Part shown: positions 34,618 through 41,896 of the stretch, one piece after another
How the letters are laid out: the number at the start of each line of letters is the position of its first letter
Position numbering within the stretch: position 1 is the stretch's first letter
Origin: Acidocella sp.
GTDB lineage: Bacteria > Pseudomonadota > Alphaproteobacteria > Acetobacterales > Acetobacteraceae
DNA: 41,896 nt
Reading direction: 5' to 3'
Assembly: GCA_031291755.1 (NCBI GenBank)
Contig: JARLIK010000006.1
Location: forward strand, 1 to 41,896
Made by a program: the position numbers and the translations under genes
The notes under the pieces: model-generated
The model's database searches: none
The model's input: the letters and a program-made list of their open reading frames with translations, nothing else
Told to the model about the DNA's origin: nothing

Positions 34618-34932
34618 ATGCAAACGAGTGTGTTCGCATGGAATGAGGTAGAGCCTTACGGCGATACAAAAGCCGACCGCCGGGTGATTGCCGGAAAAGC
34701 TGGTGATTTGAAACGGGTTTGTGTGAAGGCAGGATATGTGGCTGCGAAGCATTCGCATGAATTTGAGCAGTTTATCATGGTGCTAGAAGGTTCCGGGGTT
34801 TTGACGACCGCCGAGGGTGAAGTGGAATTAAAGCCTGGCGTGGTGGTGCATTTTGCGCCTCAAGCTTGGCACAGCGCGGTTTTCGAGACGGATACAGTGC
34901 TGGTGGAGGTAAATTTTAAAACGCTTAGCTAA
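34618..34932 (+). CDS. Small cupin-domain protein
   Basis: 104 residues, a single Cupin_2 barrel. The first motif AAKHSHEFEQFIMVLEG carries the H-x-H-x3-E metal ligands and the second, PGVVVHFAPQAWHSAVF, supplies the last histidine, so the metal site looks complete. Substrate unknown. ATG 34618 with GGGGAAG 6 bases upstream is preferred over an upstream frame start inside the HU terminator. The gene begins 15 bases past that terminator, so it needs its own promoter or read-through. Confidence 0.82.
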   Translation: MQTSVFAWNEVEPYGDTKADRRVIAGKAGDLKRVCVKAGYVAAKHSHEFEQFIMVLEGSGVLTTAEGEVELKPGVVVHFAPQAWHSAVFETDTVLVEVNFKTLS

Positions 34933-34962
34933 CGCGGATAAGTGTGGCGTGGTTGGGGAGGG

Positions 34963-34985
34963 CCCCGCTGTCGCGGGGATGACAA
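34963..34985 (+). repeat. Short hairpin repeat, copy a (3' of parE)
   Basis: CCCCGC, loop TGTC, GCGGGG, then ATGACAA. 21 of 23 bases match the copy at 37002-37024, in the same orientation. It lies between the converging cupin and parE stops. Confidence 0.8.
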
Positions 34986-35000
34986 TGTGGCGGTTTGGAG

Positions 35001-36974
35001 CTAAACGTCGAGGTCTTGGACTGTGCCTGCGTTTTCCTGGATGAATTGGAAGCGTAGTTCGGGGCGTTTGCCCATCAGGCTTTCTACCATTTCGGATGTT
35101 GCGGCGCGGTCTTCGGGGGCGGCGACGATGCGCAGTAAGGTGCGTTTGGCCGGGTCCATGGTGGTGTCTTTCAACACGGCGGGCGGCATTTCGCCGAGGC
35201 CCTTGAAGCGGCTGACTTCGATTTTGGCACCGGGTTTGAAATTTTTAATGAGCTTTTCACGCGCGGCGTCATCCATTGCATAGATGCTTTTGGCACCTTG
35301 GGTGAGACGGTACAGTGGCGGCTGGGCCAGATAGATGTGACCGTGGCGGATGAGCTCGGGCAGCTCGCGATAGAAAAATGTCATGAGCAGGCTGGCAATA
35401 TGCGCACCATCGACATCGGCGTCGGTCATGATGATGACGCGTTCGTAACGTAAGCCGGCGCGGTTGAAATTGTTGCCGACCCCGCAACCCAGCGCTTCGA
35501 TCAGGTCTTTCAGTTCCTGATTTTGCCTAAGTTTGTCTGCCGAGGCAGAGGCCACGTTGAGGATTTTGCCGCGCAGGGGCAGGATGGCCTGGGTGTTGCG
35601 GTTGCGGGCTTGTTTGGCGGAGCCGCCGGCGGAATCGCCTTCGACCAGGAACAATTCGGTGCCTTCGGCATTTTCCATGGCGCAGTCTGCTAGTTTGCCA
35701 GGCAGGCGCAGGCGGCGGGTGGCGGATTTGCGCGGGGTGTCCTTGGCTTCCTTGCGGCGGATGCGATCTTCGGCGCGGTCGATGACGAAGGCGAGGAGGT
35801 TATCAGCGCCACTCGGGTCGCCGGCCAGGAAATGGTCGAATCGGTCTCGTAATGAAGCCTCTGTTAGTTTGCCGGCTTCGGGGTTTGTAAGTTTTTCTTT
35901 GGTCTGGCCTTGAAATTGCGGCTCGCGGATGAAGAGCGAAAATTTGGCGGCGAGCGCGCCGGTGACATCCTCACCGATGAGCTGGTTGCCGCGTTTGTTG
36001 CCGCGCTGGTCGGCCCAGGCGCGCAGACCTTTTAAGAGAGCGGCGCGAAAACCGGCTTCATGGGTGCCGCCCAGCGGGGTGGGGACAGTGTTGCAATAGG
36101 TGTCGAGCATCGATTCGCCGCGTTCCAGCCAGGCGCAGGCCCATTCAAGTTTGCCTTGGGCGGTGCCATTCGGGGCGTCGGGCAATTTGGCTTCGCCGGC
36201 CCAGATGGCGGGCAGTACGCGCGGGGCTGTGCCAAGTTCGGCTTCCAGCGAGTCGCGCAGGCCGCCCGGGAAATGCAGTTCGGCGGAGGCGGGGGTTTCG
36301 GAATCGTTCTTTAATAATGCGGGATCGACCGACCATTTGATGCGCACACCGCGGAACAGATACGCCTTGCTGCGGCACAGCCGGTACAGGCGGGCGGGGG
36401 AGAATTGCTTGTCACCGAAGATTTGGGTGTCGGGGACAAAGGTGATGGAGGTGCCGCGGCGGTTTTGTATAGCCCCTGCGTCGATTAGTTTGGTAATGGG
36501 GATGCCGCGGGAAAATTCCTGCCGGTAGAGTTTTTTGTCGCGCGCCACCTCGGCGGTAAATTTTGATGACAGCGCGTTGACCACTGAGGAGCCGACGCCA
36601 TGCAGGCCGCCGGAGGTGGCGTAGGCTTTGCCGGAGAATTTGCCGCCTGAGTGCAAGGTGGTGAGAATCACCTCAAGCGCGGATTTTTTCGGAAATTTCG
36701 GGTGCGGGTCGGTAGGGATGCCACGGCCGTTATCGCGCACGGTGAGGGTGTTGCCTTGGGTGAATGCCATTTCAATGAGGGTGGCGTGGCCGGCGACGGC
36801 TTCGTCCATGCAGTTATCAAGGATTTCGGCGGCCAGATGGTGCAGAGCACCCTCATCGGTGCCGCCGATATACATGCCGGGGCGGCGGCGAACGGGTTCC
36901 AGCCCTTCCAGGACCTCGATGTCCTTGGCGGAGTATTTTTCGGGGTTGCTGCCGTTTGCGAACAAGTCACTCAA
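35001..36974 (-). CDS. parE: DNA topoisomerase IV subunit B
   Basis: 657 residues. With ParC it decatenates daughter chromosomes. The GHKL ATPase region has VLEGLEPVRRRPGMYIGG, EILDNCMDEAVAG and DNGRGIP. The Toprim region has LFLVEGDSAGGSAKQARNR and MTDADVDGAHIASLL. The length and lack of a gyrase-type insert point to ParE rather than GyrB. The start is TTG 36974, with GGAG 8 bases upstream, as no ATG or GTG lies in a suitable place. parC is not in the window. A short hairpin repeat lies on each side. Confidence 0.95.
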   Translation of the reverse strand: MSDLFANGSNPEKYSAKDIEVLEGLEPVRRRPGMYIGGTDEGALHHLAAEILDNCMDEAVAGHATLIEMAFTQGNTLTVRDNGRGIPTDPHPKFPKKSALEVILTTLHSGGKFSGKAYATSGGLHGVGSSVVNALSSKFTAEVARDKKLYRQEFSRGIPITKLIDAGAIQNRRGTSITFVPDTQIFGDKQFSPARLYRLCRSKAYLFRGVRIKWSVDPALLKNDSETPASAELHFPGGLRDSLEAELGTAPRVLPAIWAGEAKLPDAPNGTAQGKLEWACAWLERGESMLDTYCNTVPTPLGGTHEAGFRAALLKGLRAWADQRGNKRGNQLIGEDVTGALAAKFSLFIREPQFQGQTKEKLTNPEAGKLTEASLRDRFDHFLAGDPSGADNLLAFVIDRAEDRIRRKEAKDTPRKSATRRLRLPGKLADCAMENAEGTELFLVEGDSAGGSAKQARNRNTQAILPLRGKILNVASASADKLRQNQELKDLIEALGCGVGNNFNRAGLRYERVIIMTDADVDGAHIASLLMTFFYRELPELIRHGHIYLAQPPLYRLTQGAKSIYAMDDAAREKLIKNFKPGAKIEVSRFKGLGEMPPAVLKDTTMDPAKRTLLRIVAAPEDRAATSEMVESLMGKRPELRFQFIQENAGTVQDLDV

Positions 36975-37001
36975 GTCTGTGGCTCCGGGAGGGAGGGAAG
37001 T

Positions 37002-37024
37002 CCCCGCTTACGCGGGGATGACAA
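37002..37024 (+). repeat. Short hairpin repeat, copy b (5' of parE)
   Basis: CCCCGC, loop TTAC, GCGGGG, then ATGACAA; only two loop bases differ from the copy at 34963-34985. It lies between parE and the patatin gene, 27 bases before the parE start. Confidence 0.8.
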
Positions 37025-37070
37025 GAGGGACTGACTGCCACTTTACGGGGGGTTGCGGCAAGGGGTGGGG

Positions 37071-38258
37071 TTATTCCCCGGTGTGGTGGATGTCATGGGT
37101 GGTGATGCCGCGGCCTTTGCCTTTGCCGCAGCCGCGCATTTCCAGCCAGTCACGGTGGGCCAGGGTGTTGCGGGTGTCAAAATAGCCGGTGCGCCAATGG
37201 TCTTTCATGGAAAGCCGGCTGAATTCATAGTCCTTGGCATCGCCCTCATAGGCTTTTTGGCGGTAGATCATCTCCAAAATGTTGATCTCGGGCAGATGCT
37301 CCAGCTCGGCTTTTTGGAGACGCTGGGCTTCGGTGAGCTGGGATTCCGGCAGCATCGCCAGGGCTTCGTAAAGTGCCTGTTGCAGCTTATGGGTTTCGAG
37401 GAAGTGGCTGGTGGTGGTGCGGGTGCGTGAGGAATATTGGATGTCCTTGATGCGCGACATCACTTCGGGCATGTCGCGCGGAATGTCGCCGATCGCGCTG
37501 AATAGGTCGACCTGGAACACCAGCATGTTTGATGACCCGCAATGATCGAGCAGATGCTGCAGGGGCGTATTGGAGACCAGTCCGCCGTCCCAGAAATGGT
37601 TCCTGCCGATTCGCACCATCGGCAGAGCGGGCGGCAGCGCGCCGCTCGCCATCACGTGTTCGGGGCCGATGTGGGTGATGGCGTTGTCAAAATAAGCGAA
37701 ATTGGCGGATTCGACATTGACGGCGCCAACTGCGAAACGGACCTTACCGTCATTGATGAGGTCGAAGTCGACGAGTTTGCTGAGCGTTTTATGCAAAGGC
37801 GAGGTGTCGTACAGGCTGGTGGCCATTTTGGAGCCGCGCTGGGCCAGCCAGCCATTTACCGGGTTGGGTTTGAAGAAGCCGGGCTGGCCAAAGATCATGG
37901 CGTTCATGGCCGAGAGGGCGTTGCGCAGTTTACGGGGGGCGTCGCCGTCGACCCAGGTAGTGATGGGGTCGTGGGCGGTGATGGTCATCCAAAAATCTTC
38001 AAGCCGTTCCAGCCGGCGTTCGCGCGGGTTGCCGGCGATGATGGCGGCGTTGATGGAGCCGATTGAGACGCCGGCTACCCAGTCAGGCTCCAGCTCGGCT
38101 TCGTGCAAAGCCTGATAGACACCAGCCTGATAGGCCCCAAGAGCGCCGCCGCCTTGCAGAACCAAGCCGATGCCATCAACACCTTTCGGGCGGGGGATGG
38201 GCTCGATTTGTTCACCAAGCTTGTGGGGGCGGGCATTGAGGTTGGTGGTGGCATCCAT
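37071..38258 (-). CDS. Patatin-like phospholipase with DUF3734 C-terminal region
   Basis: 395 residues. Patatin fold with the Ser-Asp dyad: oxyanion-hole glycines GGG 36-38, Ser65 in GVSIGS, and Asp224 in FWDGGLVSN. The C-terminal 150 residues (ISRTRTTTSHFL and after) match the DUF3734 extension of bacterial patatins often found near 3-hydroxybutyrate dehydrogenase. The substrate may be a phospholipid or polyhydroxybutyrate granules (inference). ATG 38258, with GGAG 9 bases upstream, is preferred over the earlier ATG at 38303. Divergent from the acetoacetate decarboxylase gene. Confidence 0.9.
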   Translation of the reverse strand: MDATTNLNARPHKLGEQIEPIPRPKGVDGIGLVLQGGGALGAYQAGVYQALHEAELEPDWVAGVSIGSINAAIIAGNPRERRLERLEDFWMTITAHDPITTWVDGDAPRKLRNALSAMNAMIFGQPGFFKPNPVNGWLAQRGSKMATSLYDTSPLHKTLSKLVDFDLINDGKVRFAVGAVNVESANFAYFDNAITHIGPEHVMASGALPPALPMVRIGRNHFWDGGLVSNTPLQHLLDHCGSSNMLVFQVDLFSAIGDIPRDMPEVMSRIKDIQYSSRTRTTTSHFLETHKLQQALYEALAMLPESQLTEAQRLQKAELEHLPEINILEMIYRQKAYEGDAKDYEFSRLSMKDHWRTGYFDTRNTLAHRDWLEMRGCGKGKGRGITTHDIHHTGE

Positions 38259-38327
38259 GCGATTCATCTCCAAAACGGCCGCAGTCAGGCGGGAATTTGT
38301 CATATAGAAGGTGCCTGCGAAAGGTTT

Positions 38328-38345
38328 TGTGACATAATGGTCACA
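38328..38345 (+). promoter_or_regulatory. Perfect dyad between patatin and acetoacetate decarboxylase genes
   Basis: TGTGAC (38328-38333), six bases, GTCACA (38340-38345). It has the TGTGA/TCACA half-sites of CRP/FNR-type sites, but with a spacer of 8 rather than 6 between them, so a canonical CRP site is not supported. It is placed to control both divergent genes. Confidence 0.55.
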
Positions 38346-38395
38346 TGAATTCGCAGACCCGCAGCCTAGATATAGGGTGCATGAAGGAGAGATGT

Positions 38396-39133
38396 ATGAC
38401 CCGCGATGAGATTTTAAAAGCGTCGTCTATGCCATTGGCGAGTCCGAGTTATCCAAAAGGGCCGTATCAGTTCAATAACCGGGAATATATGCTGGTGCAT
38501 TATGAATCGGACCCCGATGCGATTCGGGCGATGCTGCCTGAGCCGTTGGAGCCGGATGGCAACCATGTGTTTTACGAATGGATGAAAATGCCGGATAGTT
38601 CCGGGTTTGGCGATTATCAGGAAAGCGGTTGTGCGATTGCCGCGAAATATAATGGTGTGCCCTGCAACTTCAGTGTCATGATGTTTCTCGATGATGAGGC
38701 GCCGACCACCGGCGGCCGCGAGATTTGGGGGTTTCCGAAAAAATACGGCGTGCCGAAACTCTCGGTGATTCATGAGACGCTGACGGGCTCGTTATATTAT
38801 GACGATGAGCGGGTGGCGCTGGGGACCATGGTTTATAAGCATGAGGCGCTGGACTGCGCGGAAGTGGCAAAGGGGTTGGGTGATAAATTGAACATTAATT
38901 TGAAATTTATCCCGGATGTGGACGGCAAGCCGAAGATTGCCCAGCTTGTGGGGTATCATTTACAAAATGTGGCCGTGAAGTTTGCCTTTAAGGGGCCGGC
39001 GCGGCTGCATCTGGTGCCGCATGTGAATTGCCGCGTGGCTGATTTGCCGGTACGGAAAATTCTGTACGGGCAGCATTTATTGGCTGATCTGACCTTGCCT
39101 TTTGGCACCGTGCTGCATGATTATCTCGCCTAA
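38396..39133 (+). CDS. adc: Acetoacetate decarboxylase
   Basis: 245 residues, as in the clostridial enzyme. It decarboxylates acetoacetate to acetone through a Schiff base. GFPKK places the paired lysines at 115-116, and Arg29, Glu61 and Glu76 fall at the residue numbers of the known catalytic set, so the active site looks intact. The frame is open upstream to 38345, but ATG 38396 has AAGGAGAG at a good distance. A 3-hydroxybutyrate dehydrogenase gene follows after 25 bases. Confidence 0.92.
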   Translation: MTRDEILKASSMPLASPSYPKGPYQFNNREYMLVHYESDPDAIRAMLPEPLEPDGNHVFYEWMKMPDSSGFGDYQESGCAIAAKYNGVPCNFSVMMFLDDEAPTTGGREIWGFPKKYGVPKLSVIHETLTGSLYYDDERVALGTMVYKHEALDCAEVAKGLGDKLNINLKFIPDVDGKPKIAQLVGYHLQNVAVKFAFKGPARLHLVPHVNCRVADLPVRKILYGQHLLADLTLPFGTVLHDYLA

Positions 39134-39158
39134 CATTTAGCAAAGAAGGACAAAGACA

Positions 39159-39944
39159 ATGAGTTTAAAAGGGAAGGTGGCATTGGTCACCGGTTCAACC
39201 AGCGGTATTGGTTTGGGGATTGCGCGGGCCATGGCGGCCGAGGGTGCCGATGTCATGTTGAACGGCTTTGGCGATGCCGGTGAAATCGAGACATTGCGTG
39301 CGGGCTTGGCGAAAGAGTTTTCGGTCAAGGTTGAGTATGACAACGCTGATTTGAGCAAGCCGGACCAGGTGGCGGCGATTATCGCCAAGACACAGAAGGA
39401 TTTGGGCAGTTTGGATATTCTGGTGAATAATGCCGGGATTCAGTATGTGGCGCCGGTTGATGAGTTTCCGGAAGCGAAATGGGATGCGATTATCGCCATT
39501 AATCTTTCAGCCGTGTTCTACGGGATGAAATACGCGATTCCGGGGATGAAGGCGAAGAAGTGGGGCCGGATTATCAATATTGCCTCGGCGCACGGCATCG
39601 TCGCCAGTCCGCAGAAGGTTGCCTATGTGGCGGCCAAACATGGCGTGGTGGGGGCCACCAAGGTGGCGGCCATTGAGACGGCGAATGATGGAATTACCGT
39701 GAACGCCATCTGCCCGGGCTGGGTGCTGACACCGCTGGTGGAGACGCAGTTGGAAGCCCGCGCCAAGGCCGCCGGGACCGACGTGCCGACCGAGGAGAAG
39801 AAGATGCTGGCGGAGACCCAGCCGATGCTGAAATTCACCAAGCCGGAGCAGATTGCGGCGCTGGCGGTGTTTTTATGCTCGGAAGGGGCCGCGACCATGA
39901 CCGGGCAGCCGATCTCGATTGATGGCGGCTGGGTGGCGCATTAG
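39159..39944 (+). CDS. bdhA: D-3-hydroxybutyrate dehydrogenase (SDR family)
   Basis: 261 residues. It interconverts 3-hydroxybutyrate and acetoacetate with NAD. The SDR motifs are present: TGSTSGIG (11-18), NNAG (90-93), Asn115, Ser143, and Tyr156-x3-Lys160. The C-terminal ETQPMLKFTKPEQIAALAVF and INIASAHGIVAS follow the BDH subfamily closely. GAAGGAC precedes the ATG. It produces the substrate of the upstream decarboxylase, or the two consume acetoacetate alternatively. Confidence 0.93.
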   Translation: MSLKGKVALVTGSTSGIGLGIARAMAAEGADVMLNGFGDAGEIETLRAGLAKEFSVKVEYDNADLSKPDQVAAIIAKTQKDLGSLDILVNNAGIQYVAPVDEFPEAKWDAIIAINLSAVFYGMKYAIPGMKAKKWGRIINIASAHGIVASPQKVAYVAAKHGVVGATKVAAIETANDGITVNAICPGWVLTPLVETQLEARAKAAGTDVPTEEKKMLAETQPMLKFTKPEQIAALAVFLCSEGAATMTGQPISIDGGWVAH

Positions 39945-39957
39945 GCCCTGAAATTGT

Positions 39958-39987
39958 CCCCGCGCTCGTCAATGGGCTGGCGCGGGG
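39958..39987 (+). terminator. GC-rich hairpin after bdhA
   Basis: CCCCGCGC (39958-39965) pairs with GCGCGGGG (39980-39987) across 14 bases, beginning 13 bases after the bdhA stop. There is no T-run, so it is a possible weak terminator or 3'-end stabiliser. Confidence 0.5.
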
Positions 39988-40090
39988 GTCTTGGGCGGTG
40001 CGGCGCTTACGTGTAATGCTTGCCGCAATTGGCTGAAGGCGGGAGCGGATTATTCTGAATCATGAAACAGAGGCGGGGCGGTTTGCGGCG

Positions 40091-40639
40091 ATGCTGCGGC
40101 GTTCGGCGGAATTGAAGCTGGCGATGGCGCAGGATGCCGCGCCGGTGCTGGCCATTGTGGGCGCCTGCGAACGGGCGATCCGGGCAGGTAATAAACTGAT
40201 ATTTTGCGGCAATGGCGGCTCGGCGGCGGATGCTCAGCATTTGGCCACTGAGATGGTGATCAGGCTGCGCGGGTCGGTGGTGCGCGATAGCTGGCCGGCG
40301 ATGACGCTGGCGCTGGATACCTCTGCCTTGACGGCGGTGGTGAATGATTTTGGTGCCGAGCAGATGTTTGCCCGGCCGCTAAAGGGGCTGGGCAAGCCGG
40401 GGGATGTGCTGTTTGGCATTACCACCTCGGGGCGTTCGGCCAATGTGGTGGCGGCTTTGAAGCTGGCCCGCGAGATGGGGATTGCCACCGTGGGGCTGCT
40501 GGGCGGCGATGGCGGGCCGGCCCTGGCCTGGTGTGATCATGCGCTGGTCGTGCCTGACACTGATACGGCGCGAATCCAGGAGTGTCATATTACCCTCGGT
40601 CATGCCGTGCTGACCCTGTTGGAAGACCGGTTAGCCTGA
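40091..40639 (+). CDS. gmhA: Phosphoheptose isomerase (sedoheptulose 7-phosphate isomerase), start uncertain
   Basis: 182 residues from the first ATG. It converts sedoheptulose 7-phosphate to heptose 7-phosphate, the substrate of HldE, whose gene is in this window too. FCGNGGSAADAQHLATEMV (SIS domain, Glu54) and HITLGHAVLTLL (His166/His171) carry the family residues. The family normally has about a dozen more residues before the first helix. In frame upstream, GRFAAMLRRS is coding-like, but only ATT 40052 and CTG 40055 follow the GGAG at 40042-40045; the next ATG (40062) is out of frame. So the true start may be non-AUG. The stop overlaps the epimerase start. Confidence 0.88.
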   Translation: MLRRSAELKLAMAQDAAPVLAIVGACERAIRAGNKLIFCGNGGSAADAQHLATEMVIRLRGSVVRDSWPAMTLALDTSALTAVVNDFGAEQMFARPLKGLGKPGDVLFGITTSGRSANVVAALKLAREMGIATVGLLGGDGGPALAWCDHALVVPDTDTARIQECHITLGHAVLTLLEDRLA

Positions 40640-41613
40640 TGCGGGTTCTGGTCACCGGGGCGGCGGGGTTTATTGGGTTTTACGTGGCGCAGGCGCTGCT
40701 GGCGCGCGACGTTGAGGTGGTAGGGGTTGATGATTGCAACGCCTATTATGACGTGCGGCTGAAGCAGGCGCGGCTGGCGGAATTGGCCAGGCAGCCGCGG
40801 TTTACATTTCACCGGCTCGACATTGCGGACCATGCGGCGCTGGCCCGCTTGGGCGAGGGTGCCGAGGTGGTGGTGCATGTGGCGGCGCAGGCCGGGGTAC
40901 GGTACTCGCTCGAGCAGCCGTTTGCCTATGCGGCTTCGAACATGACGGGGCACCTTTCCGTGTTGGAGATGGTGCGGCATTCGCGCAGCATTAAGCATTT
41001 GATTTATGCAAGCTCGTCGTCGGTTTATGGCACCGGCTCGGCGCTGCCTTACAGCGAGTCGGCGCGGGCGGATCAGCCGTCGTCACTGTATGCCGCGACC
41101 AAGCGGGCGGATGAGCTGATGAGCCTTTCCTATACGCATTTGTTTGGGCTGAAGCAGACGGGTTTGAGGTTTTTCACGGTTTACGGACCATGGGGCCGGC
41201 CGGATATGGCGTATTTTGGTTTTGCCGAGGCGATCATGGCCGGTGCGCCTGTGACTTTGTACGATGAGGGCAGACTGAAGCGCGATTTTACCTATGTGGA
41301 TGATATTATCGCCGGAATTATGGGGGTGTTCGACCATCCGCCAGGGGACGCGCAGCCGCATAGGCTGTTTAACATCGGCAATAATCGCTCGGAATATGTT
41401 ACCGACCTAGTGCGGTTGTTGGAAGAGTCATTGGGCAAACAGGCCGTTACCGTGACGTTGCCGAAGCCGGAAGCTGATCCGGAGGAAACCTGGGCGGATA
41501 TTTCGGCCCTGGCGGCGCTGACCGGTTACCAGCCGAAAACACGGCTGAGTGAGGGGATTCCTCGTTTTGTTGAATGGTATCTGGGCTGGCGGACGGCGCG
41601 CGGCGTGGAATAG
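40639..41613 (+). CDS. NAD-dependent epimerase/dehydratase, UDP-glucuronate 4-epimerase-like
   Basis: 324 residues, extended SDR. TGAAGFIG (6-13) binds NAD, Ser126-Ser128 in YASSSSVYG and Tyr151-x3-Lys155 form the catalytic set. VYGPWGRPDMAYF and RDFTYVDDII match the UDP-glucuronate/UDP-galacturonate epimerase group (CapI-like) better than the ADP-heptose epimerase HldD. The ATG overlaps the gmhA stop by one base (TGATG), so it is translationally coupled, consistent with LPS or capsule sugar supply. Confidence 0.88.
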   Translation: MRVLVTGAAGFIGFYVAQALLARDVEVVGVDDCNAYYDVRLKQARLAELARQPRFTFHRLDIADHAALARLGEGAEVVVHVAAQAGVRYSLEQPFAYAASNMTGHLSVLEMVRHSRSIKHLIYASSSSVYGTGSALPYSESARADQPSSLYAATKRADELMSLSYTHLFGLKQTGLRFFTVYGPWGRPDMAYFGFAEAIMAGAPVTLYDEGRLKRDFTYVDDIIAGIMGVFDHPPGDAQPHRLFNIGNNRSEYVTDLVRLLEESLGKQAVTVTLPKPEADPEETWADISALAALTGYQPKTRLSEGIPRFVEWYLGWRTARGVE

Positions 41614-41634
41614 TTTTTAGTTTGAGTGTGGGGG

Positions 41635-41663
41635 TTGACGGGTCGAATTCATTGGAATAGATC
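41635..41663 (+). promoter_or_regulatory. Candidate rRNA operon promoter
   Basis: TTGACG (41635-41640) is a near-consensus -35, followed by a 17-base spacer and TAGATC (41658-41663). The -10 is weak but the position, upstream of a boxA leader, fits an rrn promoter. It begins 21 bases after the epimerase stop. Confidence 0.5.
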
Positions 41664-41729
41664 GTCGCTCCACCGGGCACCTCGCTTGCTTGCTTTTAGT
41701 TTGGTGAACGGTTAATCTGCTTAGCTTCG

Positions 41730-41767
41730 CGACGGGCAATTTGTCCCGTCGTTTTGTTCTTTGACAA
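41730..41767 (+). promoter_or_regulatory. rRNA leader hairpin and boxA-like antitermination site
   Basis: CGACGGG (41730-41736) and CCCGTCG (41745-41751) form a stem, followed by TGTTCTTTGACAA (41755-41767), which closely resembles the E. coli rrn boxA (TGCTCTTTAACAA). The remaining 129 bases to the end of the window are G/T-rich with no ORF. This is expected in a leader ahead of 16S rRNA, which must lie beyond the window. Confidence 0.75.
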
Positions 41768-41896
41768 TTGAATAGGCTGGGAAGGGATACGTTGGTGGCG
41801 TTGTTTTGTGTTGGCTTAGGCTGATGCGGATGGCCTGAACTTTGGTTTGGGTTGTGATGATTGGTTGGTTTTGGATTGGGTTTGCCTGGTTCATGG

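Noticed and set aside
38328..38345. Canonical CRP-binding site
   Set aside because: The TGTGA and TCACA halves are 8 bases apart instead of 6, so only a dyad of unknown regulator is reported.

Overview
The window (about 42 kb, GC-rich, almost entirely coding, short intergenic gaps, many 4-nt stop/start overlaps) looks like core chromosome of an alphaproteobacterium, most likely Rhodospirillales/Acetobacteraceae. The pointers are the hisG-hisD / infA-maf-rng-yacG neighbourhood beside murA, a DksA keeping one of the four zinc-finger cysteines, a short-form HisG, and heptose-LPS genes. The genus is inference only. I see no prophage, transposase, CRISPR array or plasmid gene.

Layout. 1-4916: 3' end of glnE, bcp, a GT8-like glycosyltransferase, then a reverse-strand coupled trio hslO-lipoprotein-cupin. 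4957-8671: hldE, an MDR oxidoreductase, a YgjP-type metallohydrolase coupled to a YcgN-type cysteine-cluster protein. 8703-8917: first copy of a long inverted repeat. 8948-19084: mutS-glnD, a GDSL-esterase autotransporter, a zinc-ribbon/DUF805 membrane protein, malonyl-CoA decarboxylase and a CMD-family protein. 19081-19297: second copy of the inverted repeat, sitting exactly between two converging stop codons. 19294-23921 (reverse): a five-gene branched-chain-amino-acid-type ABC transporter in the unusual order ATPase-ATPase-binding protein-permease-permease, with two RNA-hairpin candidates. 24016-26560 (reverse): a coupled trio of a degenerate DUF1537/OtnK-like protein, a GT2 and a VTT-family membrane protein. 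26803-33780: dksA, then yacG-rng-maf-infA, hisD-hisG, a flavin reductase, murA-dcd and a small coupled ORF. 33861-34066: tRNA-Thr and tRNA-Phe. 34282-38258: HU, cupin, parE (flanked by two near-identical short hairpin repeats) and a patatin. 38396-41613: acetoacetate decarboxylase and 3-hydroxybutyrate dehydrogenase (divergent from the patatin across a perfect dyad), gmhA and a sugar-nucleotide epimerase. 41635-41896: what looks like the promoter and boxA leader of an rRNA operon whose 16S gene lies beyond the window.

Themes. GlnE and GlnD are the two nucleotidyltransferases of the PII/glutamine synthetase nitrogen cascade. HldE and GmhA act in ADP-heptose synthesis, 34 kb apart. Patatin, acetoacetate decarboxylase and 3-hydroxybutyrate dehydrogenase form a plausible PHB/ketone-body module. 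HU, ParE, DksA, IF-1, tRNAs and the rrn leader are growth-linked information-processing genes.

The least ordinary signals are the approximately 215-bp multi-hairpin element present twice, the missing canonical start codon of maf inside an infA operon rich in non-AUG starts, the hairpin overlapping the livG ribosome-binding region, the perfect 15-bp hairpin behind the binding-protein gene, and the DUF1537-like protein that has lost its substrate-binding motifs. No obviously new defence or mobile system is visible.
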